NCBI GenBank assembly: GCA_029378245.1
Contig: JARKIF010000005.1
Coordinates: 1,922,001 to 1,986,000, forward strand
Origin: Roridomyces roridus
Lineage: Eukaryota; Basidiomycota; Agaricomycetes; Agaricales; Mycenaceae
DNA length: 64,000 bases
Reading direction: 5' to 3'
The position numbers were made by a program, and so were the translations under genes. Below the pieces are notes generated by a model that ran no database searches, was not told the DNA's origin, and saw only the letters and a list, made by a program, of their open reading frames with translations. Each line of letters opens with the position of its first letter. The first letter of the stretch is position 1. This document shows positions 45,606 to 56,912 of the stretch, piece after piece.

Positions 45606-48021
45606 TTATTCACGGTCCGCCAATGATCTCACCCACCCCTTCTTCACACCGTAACCGACCACCTCGCCTGCACACAACGGGCCCCGTAGTAGTGGAGCAG
45701 GTGTAGCCGGAGCCGCCTTCTTTTTGCGTCCTTTGCCCTTGGGCTTGGCTTCAACGACTGCAGAAACGCAATTCCCCAACCAATCCTCCAGATCGATGAG
45801 GCACTCGTAGCAATCTCGCTCCGTGAAAGCTGCGCCAGGTGCAGGCGTACTCTGCGTCTTCCGACGAGCAGGCGCTTTGAGACCTTTGGATTTGAGCAGC
45901 TTCACGATGAGGTAATGTAGCCACTGGAATGAACTTGGCAAACCGCGGAAATCAAGTGCAGGAAAACTCACCAGAGCGTTGGTCAGAGGGTTGAAAGCCT
46001 CCCAGTTGTTACCGTTGTGGTCGCGCATGCACCGGTAAATATCGAACTGGTAATCGCCTGAAGGAAATGAGCATCGAATACCCGAAAAGGCGAAACCGCT
46101 CACCTTCACCCATGAAAATCTCTTCCTCAAACGGTGTCCAGTGAACCGTCTCCCCACCCGACCCATCGCCCGCGTCCATCCTGGACAAACCAAGGTCAAT
46201 CAACGTTGCCCGAACGCCATGCACCGCATCATCCATCAAGGCCCTCTCCGGCTTGACGCTCCTGCGGCGGTTCTGGTTGACAGCCTGCAACGGCGACGCG
46301 ACCACACCAACATCCTTGACCAAAATCTGCCCAAGATGCAAATCCCGATGCTCAAACGACACCAACTGCTCTGCATGCGCCAGCGCCTTGGCCACCTGCC
46401 AAAACACACTACACGCCTGCCTCCACCCGCTCTTGGCCGCAAACGTAGACGCCTCGAGATCAGGCCCACCGTTCGGGAGCACAATGATGGCATAGGCCTG
46501 AGACACTGCAAACGTATCCGGACGAACGCCCTCGGAGCCTTTGCGATCCAGGTACTCGTCCCACAGTTCCAGGAGTACTTGCGGGTAGGTACCTCGTACG
46601 ACGTAGGCGCGGAGCAGCTTGACAAACCCATCGCAAATGTCCCCCATCGCACGGGTAACGATAATCTCCTTCAGCACATCTTTAGCGTCCGTCTCTGCAG
46701 GCCCTTCGACGTCTGTCGCTGTATTCCGCAATCGCCTTTGAGTCTCATCCCGAAGTGGGATGACCTTGAGCACGACGTCGCCGATACCAAACACTTCCGA
46801 ATAGCTCGCCTCGCCGATCTTGCGGAATCCCTGCTGGGCAGTGTTCTTGTGCGCAGAGACCAGAGGATCGAATGGGAAGGATTTGATGAACGCAGAAAAT
46901 TCGTGTAGACCACACAGACTTTGACTGCATTCGGCCAGGAGAGGTTGGAGGTACTCTGGGATGTCCTCCACGAGGGAAGAGCCTCCCGAGGAAGTAGAGA
47001 GCGAAAGGCTCAGGTCGGACAAGTCGATGGAAAGATTGCCGTCAGACGGTGTCAGCGGAGAGGGAGGGGACGGTGGCGCATAGAGCCCGCGCCGGCGTAT
47101 GGGCGTCAATTGACGAGGGCGAGGGATCGGGGATGCGGCGCGTTGGTAGCGAACAGGGTTGGACACAATTGGAGTGGTTGGCCTTTGCGAAATAACAACC
47201 GGTGAGACAGGAAGGAGGATAGATTCATCCAAGTCTGACTCGTCGGATTCGATGGGCAGGGGGGCCATCTCAACAGCTGGTGAGACAGGAAGTATGATAG
47301 AATCGTCAGCGTCTGACTCGTCGGATTCGATGCGCAGAGGAACGGCTTTCTTCACTGTGATGACCTTGCGCGGTGGGGAATCTTGAGATACAATTAGACA
47401 GGCAGATAGGCAGACATTAGACTCACCGGGTGGCAGTTCGAATATACTTTCCTCATCGGAATCCGACTCGTCAGACTCGATAACGAGAGCTTTCTTCAAC
47501 GCAACACCTCTGCGTGGTGCCCTCGGTTGTGGAGGAGAGTCGTCCTCGCAGGGGCTAAAGCGTGGTCCAGATATCCGCCTCTCCTTGCTCACCGTTTTTC
47601 CCTCCCCGTCGAGTACTATAATGTCCACGACTGGGGTGAAGAGCGCTTGGACCGGAGGAACACCCTTGCCTGCTGCTAGGCGCGGCGCAGGAGATCCTGG
47701 CGTATTGAGCGGCATCAAACCAAGAGGCCGACGCGACTCCACCGCGAGTCTGCGAGCCTGCGCTGACCGCATCGCCCCGAGCCGAGAGTCTACTGGAGAT
47801 GAGAAGGCTGGTTTCTTCTTGCTCATATGGAGGATTTGGGGAGAAGCTTTTGGGCCGTTCTCGCGTTTCTTCATGCGGGATGCAACGGGGGCCCACTGGG
47901 TTGGGGGCAGGTCATCGAAGATGGTGGGTGGTGGCCTGGGAACGCGGTCATCGTCCACATTGACGATGCGCTGACGCCGTTTGCCGTAGGTGGTGACCTG
48001 TTTGGTGTGGTAGCCGAGCAT
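45606..48021 (-). CDS. Haspin-like histone H3 Thr3 kinase
   Basis: Atypical kinase that marks histone H3 at mitotic centromeres. I take the Met at 48021 (MLGYHTKQVTTYGKRRQR); the longer frame to 48138 would add 39 hydrophobic residues not expected in haspin. The N-terminal half is disordered and contains three IESDESD-centred repeats (about 47230-47490). The kinase domain shows FRKIGEASYSEVFGIGDVVLKVIP (lysine), FEHRDLHLGQILV (catalytic loop) and ATLIDLGLSRM in the place of DFG, as typical for haspins. Next is DYQFDIYRCMRDHN, and the end is a Lys-rich tail. Divergent from NOB1 across 121 bp. Confidence 0.88.
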
Positions 48022-48142
48022 GGCTACGAGAGCAGCAAGACCGATGGCCGCTGCGAGAGCAGTGAGTGAGAGAGTAGGAATGTTGGTGGTGGACGCGAAT
48101 GCCAACAAGTAGCATGTGATCGAAATTGATGCCATCACAGAA

Positions 48143-49619
48143 ATGTCTCAAATGGCTACTCCTCGCTGCAAAAATCTCGTCCTCGATGCCGGGCCTCTTC
48201 TATCTCTTTCGCCTCTCCGCGGGCTTGCGGAAACATACCTCACCGTCCCCCAAGTTCTTGCTGAACTCAAGGACAAACGCGCGCGCGAGCACTTTGAGCG
48301 TCTTGGTCTCAACTCTGGAGTAAAAATTGAGGTGGTAGCCCCCGATGCTGCCAGTCTGTCGACAGGTATGCCTTTTCATTCATTCGTCGCCCAAATCCTA
48401 ATTGATCCAGTTATCCAATGGGCCAAAAAGACGGGAGACTACGCCGTGCTCTCTCACCCTGATCTATGCGTTCTTGCACTCACGTATGCGATTCACGAGC
48501 GTGAAAGACTAGCCAAAGAGGCACGTTTAACAAACTTTGGGGAGCGATTTTCTGACTGCCAACGATAGTAGAAGGTCAAACCTGAGGCTGCTGAAGAGGT
48601 CAAAGCGGAAAACGCGCCCGACGTCCTCTCTAATGAGGGTGACGAACAAGAGCTAGAACCTCTGGACAGCACTCCTGTTGAAGAATCGGAGGAAGAGGAG
48701 GAGGTCGAGGAACAAGAACTGGAACCTCTCGACGTCCAACTCGAACCCCTGGACGAAGAAACTCGTGAACCACCCGTCGAGCCCCCAGCATCTCCACCGT
48801 CGTCTCCCGAACCAATCTTCGATGACCCATCGGACGAAGATGACGGCGAGGGTGAATGGATCACGCCGTCCAACGTTTCCTTGCACAAATCCCGGGCGTT
48901 AGACCTCCTTCCCGGAGAAGGCAAGGGGAAGCAAAAGGCGGAAGATGACGAGATTTTCGATGCTGGATGCATGACCGCCGATTTCGCGATGCAGAACGTG
49001 TTGTTGCAGATGGGTCTTAATCTCATCGGCGTCGAGGGCAAGCGCATCCAAAAGGTCAAAAGCTGGGTACTGCGCTGTCATGCGTGCTTCAAGTGAGTTT
49101 TCTCTTTTTACTGGACCACAGCTCATTTCTCGCAGGATATGCAAAGATAACACGAAAAAATTCTGCCCCTCGTGTGGTAACCCGACACTGCTACGGGCAT
49201 CGGTGACGATCTCCAGCCCGACTGCGGGTTCAGACACACCTGCAATGCAGGTACATCTGAAATCAAACTTTCAATATCGTCTGCGGGGCACCAAGTACTC
49301 GATCCCGGCCCCCAAACCCGGGTCAGCCAAGAAGGGTACAGGCGAGGGGCTGATCCTGCGCGAGGACCAGTCAGAGTACATGCGGGCCAAGAAGATGGCG
49401 GATGGGAAACGCGAACGGGAGGAAGCCAAGATGAACAAAGGCATCCTGGGGCGTGAAGGGAGCATCGGGAGCTGGATGGACCCTGATTGGGTTCCAGAAA
49501 TGCTCAGCGTCGGTGCTGGGGGCAAGGGACGCACTATGCGGCCCTCGGGACGGGACGGCGACCTTCCTGCGATTGGATATGGTCGCAAGAATCCCAACGA
49601 GAAACGGCGAAAGAAGTGA
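48143..49619 (+). CDS. NOB1: NOB1 20S pre-rRNA endonuclease
   Basis: Cleaves the 3' end of 18S rRNA at site D during 40S maturation. An N-terminal PIN domain (LVLDAGPLLS ... TVPQVLAELKDKRAREHF ... DYAVLSHPDLCVLALTYAI) provides the acidic metal ligands. A long acidic linker follows, then the MTADFAMQNVLLQMGLNLI block. The zinc ribbon has two C-x-x-C knuckles (RCHACFKIC and FCPSCGNPTL). The C-terminus is basic (GRKNPNEKRRKK). Start chosen at 48143 (MSQMATPRCK), immediately before the PIN core. Three introns. Confidence 0.93.
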
Positions 49620-49656
49620 ATATAATATTGTACACGTTCTCTGTTTCGTACACCTT

Positions 49657-50341
49657 CTAACCCAAGCTTCTGTTCATGAATCGTCTCTTCTGGAACGACA
49701 TCCACCATTTACTCGGCTTGCCTGTTCCGTCGGCGTACAACCGCTCTACCAGACGCGCCGCGAGCTCCTGGCGGACCTGGGTAAGATACTGCCGTAGATA
49801 ATCTGGGGCGCGTAAGAACATCGCAGCGCGGAGCCAATGTGTGACTCACCGGCGTCCTGGCGGCTGGAAGGGGCAGCATAATGTGCATTGAGTGCAAAGT
49901 TGGCGTCTCCGGGAATGGGAAAGTTGTCCACCGAGAGCGTGTTGAGCGTCTTGGAGGCCTCGATCTGCGTCGGCACCGTGCGGGCAGTGCCAATCTTGGC
50001 AAGACAGTCGGAGACGTAGAGGATGAGCACGATGAGAGTCCGGTCTGCAGGACCCTTGATTTCAAAGTTGCGGAAGAGGGAGTTGGCGCGGAAGAGGTCG
50101 AGAGTTTCGTCGATGATGTCGGGAGAGTCGGGGTCGGCGGCTGTAGGGCGTGTTGGTCGATGGTTGTAGTGTGCGCAGCATTTGACCTACCTAGAGGCGC
50201 TGGACCACGGATTTTGGTCCTGATTGGCAAGATGGCCATATTTCCAGCCTGGCGCATGTCTGGCTCCTCATTGAACGAGGAATGGTAGGCCTAGACGAGT
50301 TGGAGCAATGCATGAAAGAGTGTCGGACGACGTACCGGCAT
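49657..50341 (-). CDS. ARC18: ARPC3 (p21-Arc) Arp2/3 complex subunit
   Basis: Subunit of the actin-nucleating Arp2/3 complex. The first exon codes only for Met-Pro (50341-50336). It is spliced to AYHSSFNEEP, then AILPIRTKIRGPAP, DIIDETLDLFRANSLFRNFEIKGPADR, LIVLILYVSDCLAKIG, LNTLSVDNFPIPGDANFALN, YLRQYLTQVRQELAARLVER and the C-terminal KPSKWWMSFQKRRFMNRSLG. All are hallmark blocks of the family. The six-base coding start exon is a feature automatic predictors often miss. Divergent from the TRP channel gene with only 82 bp between start codons. Confidence 0.93.
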
Positions 50342-50423
50342 GGTAAGAGAGATGATGAGGTGTTTGGCGACAAAGCATGACGACTTGCAAAATGGTGTTG
50401 CCTCCTTGTCTCCGTCCCTCATC

Positions 50424-52964
50424 ATGGACGCCGAGGACCGCGCTCCACTAGCTACCCTCGACGACGTCAAGCCCTCGCCAGAGACTCTCACAAGTCGGAT
50501 TATTCGATTTCAAGCTACTTCACCCGCTAACCATTTGCAGAGCTCATCAAACGTCTGCGCGCGTTAACCCTCGCTCTGCTCCCAGTTGAAGTCGATCCGG
50601 AAGCGTAGCTGTCTCCTCTACACCAGCCTTCGCGTCTCTTACGCGTTTGTACAGAATAAACGAACCTACGAGCCGCGTTATTACACCCCAAGTAGTCAAA
50701 GCATACCATGCCGCCGCTGGTGACTTTGTCGAGGCCCTCCCGTACTGTCTGCTAGGTGCTCGGGTGGAATTCATCTGGGAGGCGAATCACAATCCTGCGG
50801 ACTATGGGGAGAATATCGGACGAGGTTTGCTGCCACAAATTTCCAATCCGTATCCTAAACAATTTTTCTAGCAACTGCGTGCGAAGTACTGGCGCGCCGT
50901 ATAATACATTTCGTGCCGTCTGAAACCCTCAACACCATCATGTCGACACGATTCCAGCACGTTGAGACCGACGGAGACAAGAGCGACATGGCGAGTGCTC
51001 TTGAAATGGCCATCGACTCTCACTGGTGAGGTGCTGTATTATCTGTCCCGCTCTTTTGCCGACCCGTTCTAGCACCATATTTCTGTCATCGAGTGAAGCT
51101 CAAAATGTTGTCAACTCTCTCTGGCGTGGGGAGATCGTGCAGCAGAACAACAAGAATCATGACATTGACTGTAAGCCTGACACACACTCCATGCAAGGTC
51201 TCACTCTTTATTACAGACGTCCCGTATGCCGATATATACGCCGATGACGACTCTGTACTTCGCCGCATTGATGCTTCGAGGATGTCTGTACCACGGTATG
51301 TCTTAATCTGCCAGTTCTTCACCAAATATCCAAATGGGTGCAGGTACCAGAGCATTTTCCGCGTCGTGGTCTGGCTCATATTCCTTTTGGTCTACTCACA
51401 AGCTGGTGTGCTTTTCCTCTCAGAGCTTGTCCAGGGGTCTGAAGGCCATCCTAGTCAAACAGCCACTCGAACGATCTCAGGGACCACCGGAATTGGACGC
51501 CTGGGAGATCATTCTCTACACCATGGCTCTTGCATTCCTCTTCGAGGACCTGAGTCGGCTCTACAAGCTGCTCAAATTTGTCACTTACAAAGCATATAAC
51601 TTTTGGATGATTAGTGCGTGTGTTCCGCGACTGTTGGAATAATCTGCTCAACCTAAATAGTTGCCATTGTCACTGACGGGATCCTCACCGCTGCCTTTGT
51701 CCTGCGAATCGCGGGCATGTCGCGCGCGAATGAGGATCAGAGTGCTGCCTTCCGGCTCAAGAGTTTCCAGATTCTCAGTTTTGCAGCTCCTTTGATGTGG
51801 TGAGTCGCAACTCGTTGGTTCCTTTCCCTTCTCAAACATTTCCAGGATGAGTGAGTGTAACCGTCGTTCCTGCGGACCGAAACTGAAAGCGTGCAGAATT
51901 GATAACCATATTCGACGGCTACAAGTATGTCGGAACTATGCAAATTTGCGTAGCTCGTATGCTTCAGGAGAGCGGAATCTTCTTCGCCGTACGTTACTTC
52001 CTCGACCTGTTTCTTCAAGCTGAAGATGATCTAGTTATTATCAGTGCTTAGCGTCGGCTTTGCACAGGGGCTGTATGCCCTGGATGCGTCAGATGGGTCT
52101 GCTGAGCCTTCCGGAACTGTATGGCTCTCTTGGACTTTCGCGAACACTCACTAACAACTTTCCTCAGATCGCCAAGGTTCTCATGGAGGCACTCCTCCAG
52201 TCGCCGAATTACGACAAGTTCTCTGGAAGCACGGCTGGCCTGATGCTATACTACATCTGGGGCGTTGTTACATGCCTCATTTTACTGAACATCTTGATTT
52301 CATTGTTCTCCTCGGCTTACTCTGATGTACGTGAATCAAGGGCGAAAATCTGCGTTGGTCTAATGCTTGATAGGTGGTGGACGACGCAGAGGCGCAATAT
52401 CTAGCCTTCTTTGCGAGCAAGACCGTAGGGATGATCCGCGCCCCGGATAGTTATGTCTACCCCGCGCCGTTCAACCTCATCGAGGTGGTCTTGATCTCAC
52501 CTCTCGAGTGCGTTATTTCCATTTTGGTACTTCATCTACTCTGAACCACTCTTCAGGCTCTGCATGTCTCCCGCGACGTACGCCAAGTTGAACCGCGTGG
52601 TGATGGGTTTCGTCTTCTTCATCCCGTTGGTGACGATCGCCTTCTATGAGGCGGTTGCGGACACGGACAAGCATATGTGGGTGAGGCGCTGGCTGAGCTT
52701 TGACGAGGCGCCGGAAGACCGGCCGGAAGATCGGGATCCGGAGGTGCAGGAGGAGGGGCGGGTGATTAGCAAGGTGCCCTTCGAGGAGCTGGTTAAAAAG
52801 TTCCCGAATACGAATCAGGTTCGTTTGCGTTTTCTTTGGTTATGAGTCTGTGCTGATTATATCTCTAGTCGAGCGAGGCGTTGATGCTGAAGGAGATTGT
52901 GGAGTTGAAGAAGCAGTTGGCGCGGGTCCTGGAAAAGTTGGATGGGAAGGAGGAGGGTATCTAA
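50424..52964 (+). CDS. YVC1: YVC1-type TRP-like calcium channel
   Basis: Vacuolar cation channel that releases Ca2+ into the cytosol. Exon 1 (MDAEDRAPLATLDDV) leads to an N-terminal soluble domain (YCLLGARVEFIWEANHNPADYGEN, ACEVLARRIIHFVP, HISVIE-type helices). Transmembrane segments follow, for example FRVVVWLIFLLVYSQ, IILYTMALAFLFEDLSRLYKLL, IAIVTDGILTAAFVLRI, and the pore-end GLMLYYIWGVVTCLILLNIL. A further hydrophobic VVMGFVFFIPLVTIAFY and a C-terminal coiled coil (LMLKEIVELKKQLARVLEKLD) end the protein. About a dozen introns. The last 73 coding bases lie in the first copy of a tandem duplication shared with PSF2. Confidence 0.88.
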
Positions 52965-53220
52965 ACGGACATCTTTGGACAATGGATGATACAGTTACAC
53001 GTTGTTCCTATCCTTGTTAAGCACAAGTTGCAGTTGACCCCAGACTGCCATCGCTTGGAGATTTTGGAGTTGAAGAAGCAGTTGGCGCGGGTGCTGGAAA
53101 AGTTGGATGGGAAGAGGAAGGTATTTAAACGGAGATCTTTGGTCAATTGATAATACAGTTACACGGTGTTCCTATCCTTGTTAAACACAGGTTGCAGTTG
53201 ACCCAAGACTGCCATCGCTT
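52892..53220. repeat. 165-bp tandem duplication over the YVC1 / PSF2 convergent 3' ends
   Basis: Copy 1 is 52892-53056 and copy 2 is 53057-53220. Each starts GGAGATT(G/T)TGGAGTTGAAG and ends GACTGCCATCGCTT, with one single-base indel and scattered substitutions. Each unit contains the last codons and stop of YVC1 (plus strand) and the last codons and stop of PSF2 (minus strand). YVC1 terminates in copy 1 and PSF2 in copy 2, so both genes stay intact while each has a spare 3' end beyond it. Confidence 0.92.
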
Positions 53221-53916
53221 GGATGAAGAATGGTCGGATTTCGTTGATTTCCATGGCAGAGAGGTTGGACAGCTATTGATGCGTTAGGTTGCATTGCAAG
53301 CATCTGAGCAACGCACCCCTAGTGTGGAATGTTCGAGGTTCTCTAAACCCGCACGCGCCTTTGCTTGACGCGCCTCTCGTAGATCTTTCAACAGAGTTCG
53401 AAGCTTATCCGGGTTCTGGAGGTCATCCGAGGCACTGCATGGACTTGAGAGTCGGAATTTCGACGCGCCAAAGGGGACATTACACGTCGAGTAACACGCG
53501 TGAAATCTCGGCAAATCGAAACGGTAGCTGAGTAAAATGCGCTTGAGTCGTTTCTTGTGTGAGCTTTTGCTGCAAATACTCTATAATGACGCGTTCTGTG
53601 ATCGCTGCAATCGGGTAGAACACGCGACGTACCGACGGTGAGCCACACCGGCGCGATGATATGGCATTTCTTCTTCTGTTTGAGGTTCACGGCCATCCAG
53701 ATGGGGATTTTGGCGCGATGGGGAGGGCGCAGGGGTCCGTAGGCACCCTGGGACGCGTTGAGGTCACGGAGGGGCGAGGCAGACGGACGGGACTACCGAG
53801 ATGAACGCGGTTTTTTCCATGGATATTAGAGGGACTATCTCGACGAGCTGCTGGCATGCGATGAGCTCTAGCTCGGGAGGGGTCACCGACTGGCGCAGGG
53901 ACGGCGGCAAGGACAT
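53159..53916 (-). CDS. PSF2: PSF2 subunit of the GINS replication complex
   Basis: Part of the CMG helicase in DNA replication. Five exons give MSLPPSLRQSVTPPELELIA, CQQLVEIVPLISMEKTAFIS, GAYGPLRPPHRAKIPIWMAV and KKKCHIIAPVWLTV. Next come EYLQQKLTQETTQAHFTQLP, FRFAEISRVLLDV, ASDDLQNPDKLRTLLKDLRE and LSNLSAMEINEIRPFFIQAM. The stop is at 53159-53161, within copy 2 of the tandem duplication. These are the conserved A and B domain blocks of Psf2, and the length of about 190 residues fits. Introns were fixed by frame: the third donor is GTAATG after LLDGT codon bases. Divergent from LEU2 across 98 bp. Confidence 0.88.
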
Positions 53917-54014
53917 GATGGGAGAGGTCAACTGTTCGGCCGATCAGAGTCGAGACCGGAGTCCGAAGAGCCGACAGGAAGTTTAAAATGGGCGTGCAGG
54001 TGAACTTGTTGCCA

Positions 54015-55261
<1,247 letters not shown>

Positions 55262-55292
55262 AGAAGAACTAAAAATGAATGTACAAGTAGTA

Positions 55293-56269
55293 TCAAGTTT
55301 GAACAAATGTAGCTGCGATGTAGTCTTTGACTGTGGTCATCTCCATGTCCCTTTGGTTGTTCAGAGTCTTGGAACCATCCCACCAAATACCAGTCCCATC
55401 TCCGAATATGCACTGGTACTTGTACCATAAGTTGTCCGGATTCTTGCTCAGCCGCTCCTTCAGGAACGCCAACGTCCACTCCTCCCTGGTGAATTTATCT
55501 TGCATGATTTCATCGACCGTGTCCGCCACTCGTCCGTACGAGATGGTCTCGCCGCCAATGTACACCACCTGGTCCAGCGTCCCCTCGGGCACGAACACCA
55601 TTTCCGCCGTCAAGCGCCCGATATCCTCAGGCGTCGTCACCGTCACCTGGTTCTCCCAGCTCCCGAGTGCCCTCACCGTCTTGTCCTTCAAATCAACGAC
55701 ACCAAATTCCGGGAGAAAGAGGTAGCTCATGAACAACCCCGTCGAGATGACAGTCCATTTCGTTGTACTCTGAGAACGGAGCAACTGCCGGACTTGGAGC
55801 ATCTCGTCGAATAGGTCTTGTGCGCTGCCTTTTCCGATGGCTTCGTAATCCACACCGAATTGCCATGGGCTGCAGAGCTTGTCAACGACAGGGTCCACCA
55901 AATAAATGGGAAATCTTACAAGTAGCGCGGCACCTTTGCCTGCAACGCCGTCGTGGCGGATTTCATCTGCGTTCCAGCCGGCAAGCCGTACCCACCCGCT
56001 TGGATGACGATATCGTAGTCGCTGAACGTAGCAGCGAGGCTGGATATTTCGTCTTCTACAAAGTTACCCGCGACGAGCGTTGCGCCGAGGGAGCGGAGTC
56101 GCTCGTTGGCAGTTTGTTTGCTGGGCGAGGAGGTGTTGATCGATTCGGGGCGGAGGAGGACGGCGAACTTTGTCGAGGCGGGACGTGCAGGATGCGTAGC
56201 TAGGGCAGATAGGATGGCTTCGCCTAGCTCGCCAGCGCCGACGATAAGGATGGATGAAGGTGCGGACAT
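55293..56269 (-). CDS. NmrA-like NAD(P)-binding protein (isoflavone-reductase type)
   Basis: Atypical SDR without a clear catalytic Tyr-x-x-x-Lys. It starts at 56269 with a Rossmann motif (SSILIVGAGELGEAILSAL), then RLRSLGATLVAGNF and DYDIVIQAGGYG. The intron (donor GTAAGA, acceptor CTCTGCAG) gives the join VPRYF-PWQFGVDYEAIGKGS, a strongly conserved block in fungal NmrA-like proteins. It continues with TVISTGLFMSYLF, PEDIGRLTAEMVF and an IWWDGSKTLNN end. Function unknown; relatives are redox sensors or reductases. It overlaps nothing and ends 32 bp from the LEU2 stop. Confidence 0.85.
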
Positions 56270-56410
56270 TTAGGATATGTTCAGGTGGAGCTCGCTCTGG
56301 TCTTTTTATCCCAGTCGATTGCCTTAGTAATGGGGAGCCCATTACCAAGGATGACCACCGAGTCGGGTTCAAGTGGGTGAAGTTCCGTCGAGTACGGGCC
56401 ACTCTAGAAA

Positions 56411-56798
56411 ATATTTGAGTAATTGAAGCAAAAGGAAGGCAACTGTCGCTATTCCACCTTGGTGGTAGCCGTCCGCATCAGCCAGTGGGGCAACTAGTCG
56501 CTGTTCCACTCTCGTGGCAGCCGTCCGCATCTCCGGTTGGTTCCTACTACCTGGCTAGCCCCATAACACACCCTCACCCGACGAGGGGGAATAGGAGCTA
56601 GGCAGGGAGGAACGTGGCTAGCCCGATAATACACCCTCACCCGACGAGGGGAAATACAGACTAGGCACTGCTCCAGCGTGAATCGAACTGATCACCGCCT
56701 CCAAAGAGGGGATCACAGTCGGCCCACGACAGGAACCGCTCCTCCACAGAGGAGCGCGCAAAGGTCTGAACGATCTTCGAGTAGTACTGCTCTTTGAG
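56411..56798 (-). repeat. Dispersed hairpin-rich repeat, copy B
   Basis: Ungapped match to 8696-9083, near-identical over the first 348 bp (differences seen near 56425, 56428 and at the GATAATACAC / GATAGTACAC position) and diverged over the last 40. It has the same internal duplications and inverted repeats, and the same B-box-like GTTCGATTC on the minus strand. It sits between the NmrA-like gene and the start of the second M28 peptidase, ending 114 bp before that start codon, so it occupies that gene's promoter. Confidence 0.78.
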
Positions 56799-56912
56799 AG
56801 CACGAGGTGGTTGAGAGCAGGAGAGATAAGATAATCATGATATCGCATCAACGGTTTCGGCAGTGATGGATCTCCCGTGCCGCCCCCCGCTGCGCGTTGA
56901 CCACTCACCACC

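Noticed and set aside
48022..48138. N-terminal membrane anchor on haspin
   Set aside because: The hydrophobic leader comes only from extending the frame upstream into the shared promoter; the Met at 48021 starts the normal haspin N-terminus.
52840..53220. Second YVC1 or PSF2 gene
   Set aside because: Only the last 70 or so coding bases of each are duplicated; no upstream exons are present.
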